Source of the DNA: Sphingomonadales bacterium UBA6157
GTDB taxonomy: Bacteria; Pseudomonadota; Alphaproteobacteria; Sphingomonadales; Sphingomonadaceae
Length of the DNA stretch: 64,000 nt
Direction of reading: 5' to 3'
Assembly: GCA_002423025.1 (NCBI GenBank)
Contig: DIUN01000049.1
Span: 34,874-98,873, forward strand
In this document: piece by piece, positions 8,511-17,109 of the stretch
Numbering within the stretch: position 1 is the first letter of the stretch
Layout: the number at the start of each line of letters is the position of its first letter
Position numbers and translations under genes: made by a program
The notes under the pieces: model-generated
Told to the model about the DNA's origin: nothing
Database searches by the model: none
The model's input: the letters and a program-made list of their open reading frames with translations, nothing else

Positions 8511-11500
8511 ATGCGGAGCTATGCAGAATTCGTGATAGCATGGCGTTGGGTCGTGCTGTTGCTGTCACTGTTGACTACGTTGTTTTTGGGACTGCAGTTA
8601 CGCAACCTGACTGTTATTGTTGACGCAGACGAGTTATTGCCGCGCGATCATCCCTTTGTGGAGGTGACTGAGCGGGTGCAATCCCTGTTCGGCAATCGCT
8701 ACACTGTTGTCGTCGGCATCACGCCCAAGTCCGGCGATGTGTTCACGCCTGAAATCCTCGCCAAGGTGCTCAGCGTCACCGATGCCTTTGCCGCCACCCC
8801 CGGCGTGACACCCGGCAACCTGCAAAGCCTTGCTGCACCCCGCGCCAAGGATATTGCCGGCAACGCCGATGGGCTCATCGTCGCCCGTCTGCTCGATCAC
8901 GTGCCCGCCGATTTTGCTGAGGCCCAGGCCATCAAGGCGCGCCTTGCCGCCAACCCGGCCTACAAGGATGTGCTGGTAAGCCGTGATGGTCGCACCGCAG
9001 CGATCTACGTGGAGTTCCAGAAGGATCCCAAGGGGTTCGGCAATGTCATGAGCAAGGTGGAGGCTGCGATTGCACCGGTTCGCGACGCCAGCGTCTCGGT
9101 GGCGGTGGCCGGTCAGCCGGTGTTCCTTGGCAAGCTCGAGACCTACTCCAAGCGCATGGGCTATCTGCTGCCGATCGCTATTCTGTTCATCGGCCTCATC
9201 CATCTGGAGGCGTTCCGCACCGTGCAGGGCCTGATCCTGCCGCTTGTCACGGCGGTTCTGGCGCTTGTCTGGTCACTCGGCATCATGACTCTGGCCGGGG
9301 TGCATCTCGATCCGTTCAACAATGTCACTCCCATCCTCATCCTCGCCGTAGCGGCCGGCCATGCCGTGCAGATGCTCAAACGCTATTACGAGGAGTTTGA
9401 TCGCTTGAGCCAGCCAGGTGTGGCTGTGCCGCCGCTCAGCCCGGCTGAGGCAAGCCGCCAGGCTGTGATCGCTGCCATGATGCGCGTTGGGCCGGTGATG
9501 ATCGCCGCCTGCACGATCGCGGCGCTCAGCTTCATGTCGCTGATCGCCTTTGATATTCAGGCCGTTCGAACCTTCGGCATCTTTTGCGGGCTTGGCATTA
9601 TCAGCATCGTGGCAGTCGAGTTGAGCTTTACGCCGGCCCTGCGCGCCATCCTGCCGCCACCGCGCGCCCGCGAGACCGATGCGGAAAAGGCCGAGAGCTT
9701 TTGGGACAAGGTGGCGGCGTTTCTCGCCCGTCAGGTTGTCACGCCCCAGGCGCGCAAGCGCGTCTTCACCATCGCGGTGCTAGCCTATGTGGCGCTGATG
9801 GCAGGCGCGTCGCAGGTGAAGGTCAACAATTCCCTGCGCAGCTTTTTTGGCGCAGGCATCGCCGAGCGTGAGGATGATCGTATTCTCAACGCCTCGATGG
9901 CCGGTACCAACACCTTTTACGTGCTGGTGGAAGGCCAATCGGACGATGCCATCAAGGACCCGGCCGTTCTGCGCGCCATGGAGAAAACGCAGGCGTTTCT
10001 CGCGGCCCAGCCCGAGGTTGGCCACACGCTGTCTCTTGTGGACATGCTCAAGCAGATCAACCGGGGCATGAACGGCGGCGCCGCGGCGGCTGGCGTGCTG
10101 CCGGGCAGCGCCGATCTCATCTCGCAGTATCTGCTGCTCTATTCCATGTCTGGCGAGCCGGGCGATTTCGACGGGCTCGTTGATTACCCTTATCGCAACG
10201 CCATCATCCAGGCGTTCGTCAAGACCGACAGCTCGGCCTTTGTTGACGACATCAATTCTCGCATCCTGCCAGTCATCGCAGAGAATTTCCCGCCTGGTGT
10301 GACCGTCCGGCTGGGCGGCAGCGTCACGACGCCGTCGGCGATGAACGACGTGATGGTGCGCGGCAAAATCATGAATGTATTGCAGATTCTGGTTGTGGTG
10401 TTTGTGGTGGCGGCCGTGCTGTTTCGCTCGCCGCGGCTGGCGGCGCTCATCCTGGTGCCGCTGCTGGCGACGGTGGTCGCGGTGTTCGGGTTGATGGGTG
10501 CGGTCGGTATTCCACTGCAGATCGCCACATCCACAATGGCCGCCCTCGCCATCGGCATCGGCGCAGATTACGCCATCTACTTCTCCTGGCGGCTGCGCGA
10601 GGAGCTTCGGCACCGCCAGCGCGAGGGCGATGCCGAGGCGGAGACGCATGCTGTTTTCGCCGCCTATGCCACGGCCGGCAAGGCGGTGCTGTTCGTCGCC
10701 ACGGCGGTCGGCGGCGGATATTCGGTGCTGATGGCTTCGTTCGGGTTCAATATTCACCTCTGGCTCGGGCTTCTCACCGTTGCCTCGATGATCGTGGCGG
10801 CGCTCAGCACGCTCACGCTGTTCGCTGTACTGTTGCTCACCGTGCGGCCCAAGGTGATCTTTCCCAATGACGGCGAGCCGGCGCGGGCACCGCTGGGCGC
10901 ATCCCCGGTTCCTGCGGCAGTGGCGCTGTTGATGGCGGCCGGGCTCGCCTTCGGCTTCCTGGCATCGCCGGCGCAAGCGCAATCCAGCGCCGATGCCGAG
11001 GCGCTGATGGCCGAGAGCCTGAAGGCGACCAAGGCCTATCGCTCGCTGGCAGTGGGCCGGTTCGTATTGACCAACAAGGCTGGCCAGTCCCGCATCAGGC
11101 AGACCAGCAGCGTCTCCGAACTGAAGCCTGATCGCGTGCATAATCGCCGGCTTGTGCGCTTCAGCGCGCCTGCCGATATCGCCGGGACCGCCGTGCTGAC
11201 CATCGAGAACCAGGGCGCTGATGACGATATCTGGGTCTATCTGCCGGCGCTGAAGAAGGTGCGCCGGCTGCCCGCCAGTGGCAAGAAGGACGCTTTCGTC
11301 GGCACCGATTTCTCCTACGGCGACGTGATCGGCCATCCGGTGGCGGAGTGGAGCCACAAGCTCATCCGCAGCGAAACGCTGGAGGGCGCGCCAGTCCGGG
11401 TGATCGAATCGCTGCCGCGCGACGTGAAAGTGGTGGCCAACACCGGCTATGGCCGCCGCGTCACCTGGTTGCGTGCCAACGACGCAGTGCCGGTGAAGAC

Positions 11501-11717
11501 CGAATACTACAGCACGCAGGGCACGCTGCTGAAGGTTTATGCCGCCAATGATGTGAAGTTGGTGGACCCGAGGAACAAGCGCTTCCAGCCGATGCGGCAG
11601 GTCATGCGCAACATGCTGACCGGCCACAGCACAACGATCGAGTATTCCAGCTTTCGTACCGATGCAGCCGTGAGTGCCGACCAGTTCCTGCCGCGCGCGC
11701 TCGAACGCCCGTCCTGA
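8511..11717 (+). CDS. MMPL/RND-type transporter fused to LolA-like lipoprotein-sorting domain
   Basis: Protein of 1068 residues. Residues 1 to about 790 form a two-fold MMPL/HpnN-like RND exporter: helix 1 (WRWVVLLLSLLTTLFLG), a periplasmic loop, helices 2-6, then the repeat with ATVVAVFGLMGAVGIPLQIA and IGIGADYAIYFSWRLREEL. A further hydrophobic stretch (about 800-820) ending in the signal-peptidase-like ASPAQAQS is followed by about 245 residues of a LolA-like outer-membrane lipoprotein-sorting domain (TIENQGADDDIWVYLPALKK, FSYGDVIGH). These two parts are usually separate adjacent genes. The start at 8511 has a GGAGG site; an ATG 96 bases upstream lacks one. A beta-barrel gene and a thioesterase gene follow. 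Substrate is likely a lipid, by family analogy only. Confidence 0.88.
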   Translation: MRSYAEFVIAWRWVVLLLSLLTTLFLGLQLRNLTVIVDADELLPRDHPFVEVTERVQSLFGNRYTVVVGITPKSGDVFTPEILAKVLSVTDAFAATPGVTPGNLQSLAAPRAKDIAGNADGLIVARLLDHVPADFAEAQAIKARLAANPAYKDVLVSRDGRTAAIYVEFQKDPKGFGNVMSKVEAAIAPVRDASVSVAVAGQPVFLGKLETYSKRMGYLLPIAILFIGLIHLEAFRTVQGLILPLVTAVLALVWSLGIMTLAGVHLDPFNNVTPILILAVAAGHAVQMLKRYYEEFDRLSQPGVAVPPLSPAEASRQAVIAAMMRVGPVMIAACTIAALSFMSLIAFDIQAVRTFGIFCGLGIISIVAVELSFTPALRAILPPPRARETDAEKAESFWDKVAAFLARQVVTPQARKRVFTIAVLAYVALMAGASQVKVNNSLRSFFGAGIAEREDDRILNASMAGTNTFYVLVEGQSDDAIKDPAVLRAMEKTQAFLAAQPEVGHTLSLVDMLKQINRGMNGGAAAAGVLPGSADLISQYLLLYSMSGEPGDFDGLVDYPYRNAIIQAFVKTDSSAFVDDINSRILPVIAENFPPGVTVRLGGSVTTPSAMNDVMVRGKIMNVLQILVVVFVVAAVLFRSPRLAALILVPLLATVVAVFGLMGAVGIPLQIATSTMAALAIGIGADYAIYFSWRLREELRHRQREGDAEAETHAVFAAYATAGKAVLFVATAVGGGYSVLMASFGFNIHLWLGLLTVASMIVAALSTLTLFAVLLLTVRPKVIFPNDGEPARAPLGASPVPAAVALLMAAGLAFGFLASPAQAQSSADAEALMAESLKATKAYRSLAVGRFVLTNKAGQSRIRQTSSVSELKPDRVHNRRLVRFSAPADIAGTAVLTIENQGADDDIWVYLPALKKVRRLPASGKKDAFVGTDFSYGDVIGHPVAEWSHKLIRSETLEGAPVRVIESLPRDVKVVANTGYGRRVTWLRANDAVPVKTEYYSTQGTLLKVYAANDVKLVDPRNKRFQPMRQVMRNMLTGHSTTIEYSSFRTDAAVSADQFLPRALERPS

Positions 11718-11724
11718 GTTGTTG

Positions 11725-13056
11725 ATGCGACCGAATTTGTTGCGCGGCGTCGCCGGGCTGCTGCTGTGCTGTGCCTTGCCGGCGCTGGCGCAGGATGCTG
11801 TTGCTCAGGAACCTGCCGCCACTGGCGTTGATTTCGCCGCGGATCCGATGGCGCCGCCACCCGTCGAGAGCCTGGCCAGCCGCTTCGGAGCCCGCGTCTC
11901 GCTACGCGCAGGCGCCTGGACCCAGGACCGGGAGCTGAGCAGTGATACGCTCACCACCGTCGCCAGCCTTAGGGCTCACCTTGCTCCTCGCTTGAGCGAC
12001 GAGCTTGATGGGTTTGCCGAGGGCTGGGTGCAGGCGGACAGCGCCCGTGGCAGCCGCGCCGATCTTGTCGAGGGCTGGCTGCGCTATGCCTCCGGCCCGC
12101 TTGAGCTGCGCGCCGGCCGCCAGATCGTCGTCTGGGGGCGGGCTGACCGGCTCAATCCCACGGACAACATCGGCGGGCGAGATTATACGCTGTTGGTGGC
12201 GAGCGATGACGAGCAGCGCCAAGGCCCCGCCATGGTGCAGGCCCGCATCGGTGCCGGCACTTTCACCTTCGATGCGCTGTGGCTGCCCGAGTTCCGGCCG
12301 ATCCGCTTTCCGCTGGAACAGGACAGGCCGGGCATCGCGCTGTTGCCGGATGAGCGGGTGCGCGACAGCGGCCAGTTCGCGCTCAAGCTTGATCGCAGCG
12401 GCGGCAGTTTCGATTGGTCATTGTCCTTCTTCAGTGGCGCCGATCGCAACCGGGATTTTGTCGCCAGCGCGCCGCCGCTCGCCAGCCCGCCAGGTACGAG
12501 GCTCGCCCTGCAGCAGCGCTACCCGAAGCTGCGTGTCTATGGGGCGGACCTGGCTGGCGCCATGGGTCGCTTCGGCTATCGCGCCGAGGTCGCCTATACT
12601 GAAGTGCTGAGTGTCGACACGCCGTTCCGCAAGAACAGCAATATCTGGGCCGTGGCCGGTTTCGACACCACGCTGGACAGCGGCTGGAACCTCAACCTGC
12701 AATACAGCTTGCGCCATATCTTTGATTATCAGGACCCGCGGCTGATCGCCGACCCGGCAACCCGCGCCATCGCCTCACTGAGTGCTGCCGTCAATAATCA
12801 GCTCGATGCTACCCAGAACGGCATCACAGTGCGCGTGGCGCGCAAATGGCTGGGCGACACGCTGGATTTTGAGCTTGCTGCCATCACATATTTCGAAACG
12901 GGGGAAGCGGCCATCCGCCCACGCCTCGGCTATGCCATCAATGATCGGCTGCGCATTGCCATCGGTGCCGATGTTTTCGTCGGCCCGGAGCTCAGTGCCT
13001 TTGGGCGGGTGCGCAAGCTCTCTGCCGGCTGGCTGCAGTTGACCTCGGGCTTCTAG
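11725..13056 (+). CDS. Outer membrane beta-barrel protein of the MMPL operon
   Basis: Protein of 443 residues with a clear signal peptide (GLLLCCALPALAQ). Alternating aromatic and polar strands run to a C-terminal aromatic residue (LQLTSGF), as expected for insertion by BAM. The segment LELRAGRQIVVWGRADRLNPTD resembles the DUF1302-type barrels often encoded next to MMPL transporters and LolA-like proteins. The start at 11725 is 7 bases after the MMPL stop. The context suggests it is the outer-membrane receiver or channel for the cargo of the fused transporter. Specific function is unknown. Confidence 0.8.
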   Translation: MRPNLLRGVAGLLLCCALPALAQDAVAQEPAATGVDFAADPMAPPPVESLASRFGARVSLRAGAWTQDRELSSDTLTTVASLRAHLAPRLSDELDGFAEGWVQADSARGSRADLVEGWLRYASGPLELRAGRQIVVWGRADRLNPTDNIGGRDYTLLVASDDEQRQGPAMVQARIGAGTFTFDALWLPEFRPIRFPLEQDRPGIALLPDERVRDSGQFALKLDRSGGSFDWSLSFFSGADRNRDFVASAPPLASPPGTRLALQQRYPKLRVYGADLAGAMGRFGYRAEVAYTEVLSVDTPFRKNSNIWAVAGFDTTLDSGWNLNLQYSLRHIFDYQDPRLIADPATRAIASLSAAVNNQLDATQNGITVRVARKWLGDTLDFELAAITYFETGEAAIRPRLGYAINDRLRIAIGADVFVGPELSAFGRVRKLSAGWLQLTSGF

Positions 13057-13060
13057 CATC

Positions 13061-13624
13061 ATGATCAAGCTCTTCGGTCGCATGGTCCCAGCCGTCATCC
13101 GCGCTCTTGCGGCACCGCGACTGCATCCGCAGCAACTCCACACCAGCCGCTTTCGTGTGCTGCCGCACGATATCGATCTGAACCTTCATCTCAACAACGG
13201 TCGCTATCTGCAGTTGATAGACCTCAACCGGCTGGAGTGGTTGCTGCGGACCGGCATTGCCCAGGCGGCGCTTCGAGAGCGCTGGAAGGCGGTGCTGGGC
13301 AGCAATGCCATCCAGTTCCGTCGGGAATTGCGGCTGGGTGAAACGGGCGTGATGAGCACGCGCCTGCTCGGCTGGGATGAGCGCTGGTTCTTCCTAGAGC
13401 ACCGTGTCGAGACGGTGGACGGCAAGCCCGTGGCGCTCTCGCTGGCCCGCGCCGGACTGCGCCGCGCCGGGCGCTGGGTGCAGCCTGCTGCCGTTCAGGC
13501 CGCCCTCGGCACTGCGCTGCCGGACATGCGGCTGCCGCCGCATGTAGAGGTGTGGCGGCAGCTCGACGCCCAGCTCGGCAGCGGGCTATCAAGCGCTTTT
13601 CCCCTGCTTCCCGCCAAAAAGTAG
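13061..13624 (+). CDS. Thioesterase-fold protein (hotdog, THEM6-like)
   Basis: Protein of 187 residues beginning 4 bases after the barrel gene. The motif VLPHDIDLNLHLNNGRYLQLIDLNR matches the 4HBT_2 acyl-CoA thioesterase-like group, where the Asp and the HLNNG turn mark the active-site region. FRRELRLGE and WFFLEHRVET are the following strands. The position as last gene of the MMPL operon suggests it trims or releases an acyl chain of the exported lipid, which is inference. Confidence 0.82.
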   Translation: MIKLFGRMVPAVIRALAAPRLHPQQLHTSRFRVLPHDIDLNLHLNNGRYLQLIDLNRLEWLLRTGIAQAALRERWKAVLGSNAIQFRRELRLGETGVMSTRLLGWDERWFFLEHRVETVDGKPVALSLARAGLRRAGRWVQPAAVQAALGTALPDMRLPPHVEVWRQLDAQLGSGLSSAFPLLPAKK

Positions 13625-13717
13625 CAGTGGCCATGTCAAAAGCCGTTTTCGTTGTTTGCCCGTTTGGCTTCCGCCCTCTTGCTGCTGCGCACAATGACTT
13701 GCTGTCAATTGTAAAAC

Positions 13718-14503
13718 ATGCATAACTTGCTGAAATTCCCTATTTCGTGCGAGCCGAAAATCCTGAAACGCGAGCCTTCATTGCCCGCTACAGAAGCGGA
13801 GGCACTCGTCCTTGTTGTCGAGGATGATCCGATCACCCGCGCGGTGATGGTGGCCTATTTGCGCAGCGAGGCGTTCCGCATCGTCGAGGCGGGGGACGCT
13901 GCGGCCGGGCTGGCGCTGTGCAAGACTCACCCTGTCGATCTGGTGCTGGTTGATGTCAACTTGCCCGATGCCTCGGGGTTCGATCTTGTCACGGCGCTGC
14001 GCCGCAGCCGGGATTGCGCGGTGATCTTCACCACCGCCCGCAGCGCGCCGCTGGACAAGGTGCGCGGGCTGGAAAGCGGCGGCGACGATTATATCGTCAA
14101 GCCGGTGGAAGCGCGTGAACTGGTCGCCCGGGTCCGCGCCGTGCTGCGCCGCTATCGCCGCCCGCCGCCCGGTCCCGGTCCTGCCGATCCCCTGCGCGAA
14201 TTCTCGGGCTGGATTCTCGATCTGGTGCGGCGTGAACTGGCTGATCCGGCCGGCGAACTGATCCGCCTGACGCGGGCCGAGTTCGATCTGCTGGCGGCGC
14301 TGGTGCAGGCAGGCGGTCAACCACTGAGCCGGGATTACCTCATCGAGGTTGTCGCCTCGGCAGACAGTGAGACCAAGGCGCGCACCATCGACGTGATGGT
14401 CAGCCGTATCCGCCGCAAGCTTGCTGCCGGCGCGCCGCCCGCGCCCGGCATCCGCACCGTGCAAGGGCAGGGCTACAGTTTTACCCCGCCATTGGCTTCA
14501 TGA
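13718..14503 (+). CDS. OmpR-family response regulator
   Basis: Response regulator of 261 residues. The receiver domain (about 30-145) has the acidic pair VVEDDP, phosphoacceptor Asp79 in VLVDVNLPD, the Thr/Ser switch at IFTTARS, and Lys in YIVKPVEA. The C-terminal winged helix (about 165-258) has LTRAEFDLLAALVQ and ARTIDVMVSRIRRKL. It is like the partners of hybrid kinases of TorR type. Its last 31 bases overlap the antisense HPt gene, and the hybrid kinase follows. A poorly conserved 29-residue N-terminal extension precedes the receiver; a GTG nearer the domain cannot be excluded. Confidence 0.92.
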   Translation: MHNLLKFPISCEPKILKREPSLPATEAEALVLVVEDDPITRAVMVAYLRSEAFRIVEAGDAAAGLALCKTHPVDLVLVDVNLPDASGFDLVTALRRSRDCAVIFTTARSAPLDKVRGLESGGDDYIVKPVEARELVARVRAVLRRYRRPPPGPGPADPLREFSGWILDLVRRELADPAGELIRLTRAEFDLLAALVQAGGQPLSRDYLIEVVASADSETKARTIDVMVSRIRRKLAAGAPPAPGIRTVQGQGYSFTPPLAS

Positions 14504-14814
14504 TCGGCAGTGGCGGCGGTTTCCATGGCGGCAGTGGCCGCATGAACAGTCGCTGCTTCAGCCTCGTTTTCCACCAGATGTTCCAGCGCGCCCAGCGCGT
14601 CGGCCAGTCGGCTCATTCCCAGGCTGCCGGCCGAGCCGCGGCTCCGGTGCAGGTCCGCAACCAGCCTCTGCCGGCCCAGCGGGAGTCTGGCGGCTGCAGC
14701 GGCCAATCGTGGCAAGCGACCCAGCAACTCGGCCTCCAGCGCCGCCAACCGCGTGGCGCCCAGTGCTGCCAGCAGCTCGGCCCTGCGCGCGGCGGTGTCG
14801 GCGGCACTCTCCAT
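14473..14814 (-). CDS. HPt phosphotransfer protein, antisense between regulator and kinase
   Basis: Small, almost entirely helical protein of 113 residues. The segment ADLHRSRGSAGSLGMSRLA matches the histidine phosphotransfer signature (usual form HxLKGSAGxLG), with His56 as the phospho-acceptor. The Lys of the usual motif is Arg here. It lies on the opposite strand, overlapping the end of the response-regulator gene by 31 bases, and its start is only 32 bases from the start of the hybrid kinase, which lacks its own HPt domain. It probably relays phosphate from the kinase receiver to the OmpR-type regulator. Confidence 0.78.
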   Translation of the reverse strand: MESAADTAARRAELLAALGATRLAALEAELLGRLPRLAAAAARLPLGRQRLVADLHRSRGSAGSLGMSRLADALGALEHLVENEAEAATVHAATAAMETAATADHEANGGVKL

Positions 14815-14846
14815 GGTCGCTCCTTGCTTCGTCCAGGCCAGAACTG

Positions 14847-16958
14847 ATGATGGTCCAGCCGTTTCTGGAATTGAAGCCGGCAGCGCCCCAACACCAGCCC
14901 CTGCCGCCGTTGGTATTGCTGCTGCGCAATCTTGTGGTGGCGCTGGCCTATGCCGTTACCGGATACGCCGGCCTTCAGGTGGCGGTGGTGGGGGATGCTG
15001 TAACGCTTTTCTGGCCCCCCTCCGGCATAGCCTTTGCCGCGCTGTGGCTCGGTGGGCTGCGGCTGCTGCCGGGCGTGGTGACAGGCGCTTTTGTCGTCAA
15101 CGTTATCAAGCTGAGGTCGCCCGAGCTGGCAGCGCTGGTGGCCACGGGCAATATGCTGCCGCCGCTGGTCGGTACACTGGTGCTGCGGGACATCATTGCT
15201 CGGCGCGCGGCGGAAGCAGCCGGCGGCGCTGGAGAGTTGCGGCGCGTGCTGGCCTTCATCGTGGTTGCGGTGCTGGGTGCCACCATGCTCAGCGCTACGG
15301 TCGGCACGTTGGCAGTGGCTGTCATCGGCTCGGTCGACAGCAGCATTCAATCCACCTGGCTGGTCTGGTGGATGGGCGATGCGATGGGCGTGCTCATCGT
15401 GGCGCCGCCACTGCTTTTGTGGCGGCGCATCATCAGTGCAACCCTGGACTGGCGCGGCCTGTTCGATGCCATGGCGTTTGCGCTTGCTGGCTTCGGCATC
15501 ATCGCCGGGCTGTTGCTCATCGATAATCCCATCTGGGCGGTAGAACTGTGCAAGTTGTTCACGCTGCTTTTGAGCCTGTGGGCAGGCACGCGCTTCGGGC
15601 TTACCGGCCCGGCATTGATGACCCTGCTGATGGCGGCCGGCGCAGTAACTGTGACGGTGCTTGGCGTTGGCCCATTCGTGCGCGGCTCGTCGTTTGACAG
15701 TTTTGCCCTGCTGCATTCCTACCTGTTCGCCGAGGCGGTGGCTGGCATGCTACTCGCTGCGGCGCTGGCAGACCTGCGCCGCATCGCTGCCTCCGAGGCG
15801 CTGGCGCGGCAGGCTGCCGATGCCGCCTCTGCCAATCGCATCCGCTTGCTCACCATGATCAGTCATGATGTCCGCACGCCGCTGGCTGGCATCATGGGCG
15901 TTCTGCAGGGGCTGGATCGGTCCGGCCTGCCGCCCGAGACAGCGCGGCTCACTCGGCTGGGTCTGCGCGCAGGGACCACGCTCACGACTTTGATCACGGA
16001 TATTCTGGACGTGGCGCGCGCCGATGCCGGGAGAATTCTCCTAGAGCCGGCGCCCTTCAGCCCGGCGCAGAGCCTGGCGGACATCGTCAGCCTGCATCTT
16101 GAGCCGGCAGCGGCGCGCGGCCTTGCTCTTACTCTGTCTGGGGAGGCCGCGCTGCCGCCGCTGGTACGGGGTGATCGGGCGCGCTTCGAGCAGATTATCG
16201 GAAACCTTGTCACCAATGCCATTGCCTACACGCCCACCGGGCAGATCAATGTGCTGGCCCACTGGCTGCCGGAAGCGCTGCTGCCGCTGCACATCACGGT
16301 GGAGGATAGCGGCCCCGGAATCGATCCGGCGCAGGCAGCGCAGATGTTCGAGGCTTTCGGATTGGCGCCGCGCCCCGGCAAGCGCTCGGCCGGGCTGGGC
16401 CTTGGCCTACACATCTGCCGACGGTTGGCAGAGTTGATGGGCGGCAGTATTTCCTATGCGCCGCGTCCCGGCGGCGGGAGCCGCTTCCTGCTGGCGCTGC
16501 CGTTTATGCCTGTGACAGAGGTGGCGGCGGCAATGGCGCCGCCCGAAGCGGAGCCATCGCTTTCCATCTTGCTTGTGGAAGATGATGCGATCAGCCGGGA
16601 AGTAACCGCTGCATTGCTTGCGACCTGCGGTCATCGCGTCGTTGTGGCGGCAGACGAGGAGGGCGCTGTGGCGCGCGCGATTGCCCAGTCGTTCGATTTG
16701 GTGCTGATGGACCTGCAACTGCCAAAAAATGCGCTGCCCGGAGCGGCACAGGGCTGTGGGATCGTCGCCGCCGGCCGCATCCGCGCCCAAGCACGGCAGG
16801 TTTTGCCGCGCATCGTGGCACTCTCTGCCGATGGCTCGGAGGCTCAGCGTGAGCGCTGCCGCGCCGCCGGCTTGGACGGCCTGCTGCTGAAGCCGATGGA
16901 TCTTGCCGCCGGCCTCGAAGCCGCCCTCACGCCGGCGCTGTTCTCAGCCCCTCGTTGA
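14847..16958 (+). CDS. Hybrid sensor histidine kinase with MASE1 membrane sensor
   Basis: Protein of 703 residues. The N-terminal multi-helix MASE1 domain (about 20-300) includes TLFWPPSGIAFAALWLGG and LVWWMGDAMGVLIVAPPLLL. The dimerisation and phospho-acceptor helix has MISHDVRTPLAGIMG. The ATPase domain has the N box IIGNLVTNAIAYTPTG and G boxes DSGPGIDP and GLGLGLHICRRL. A C-terminal receiver carries ILLVEDDAISRE and phospho-acceptor Asp in VLMDLQLPK. The start at 14847 (a second ATG follows directly) leaves 32 bases to the antisense HPt gene. The relay would run kinase His, its receiver Asp, HPt His56, regulator Asp79. The signal is unknown. Confidence 0.92.
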   Translation: MMVQPFLELKPAAPQHQPLPPLVLLLRNLVVALAYAVTGYAGLQVAVVGDAVTLFWPPSGIAFAALWLGGLRLLPGVVTGAFVVNVIKLRSPELAALVATGNMLPPLVGTLVLRDIIARRAAEAAGGAGELRRVLAFIVVAVLGATMLSATVGTLAVAVIGSVDSSIQSTWLVWWMGDAMGVLIVAPPLLLWRRIISATLDWRGLFDAMAFALAGFGIIAGLLLIDNPIWAVELCKLFTLLLSLWAGTRFGLTGPALMTLLMAAGAVTVTVLGVGPFVRGSSFDSFALLHSYLFAEAVAGMLLAAALADLRRIAASEALARQAADAASANRIRLLTMISHDVRTPLAGIMGVLQGLDRSGLPPETARLTRLGLRAGTTLTTLITDILDVARADAGRILLEPAPFSPAQSLADIVSLHLEPAAARGLALTLSGEAALPPLVRGDRARFEQIIGNLVTNAIAYTPTGQINVLAHWLPEALLPLHITVEDSGPGIDPAQAAQMFEAFGLAPRPGKRSAGLGLGLHICRRLAELMGGSISYAPRPGGGSRFLLALPFMPVTEVAAAMAPPEAEPSLSILLVEDDAISREVTAALLATCGHRVVVAADEEGAVARAIAQSFDLVLMDLQLPKNALPGAAQGCGIVAAGRIRAQARQVLPRIVALSADGSEAQRERCRAAGLDGLLLKPMDLAAGLEAALTPALFSAPR

Positions 16959-17109
16959 GTCAGCCAAGGCCGGAACTCTTTGCAGGCTCAGGCGGTTTCA
17001 TCCGGAGACCTGATGCAGAGTGGCGGTTTGCCACGGGGGATTAGGGCCCTCACAGCCGTAAGTATTTTCGGTTGCTCGAATCTGCCGCAACCATCAACCT
17101 GGTGACCAT

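Noticed and set aside
9780..11627. Minus-strand open frame of 615 codons opposite the MMPL-LolA gene
   Set aside because: Low-complexity His/Arg/Gln-rich translation with no motif; the plus strand encodes a recognised protein.
16959..17109. Riboswitch or small RNA before the TonB-dependent receptor
   Set aside because: No conserved aptamer-like motif or strong terminator hairpin was seen; treated as plain intergenic sequence.
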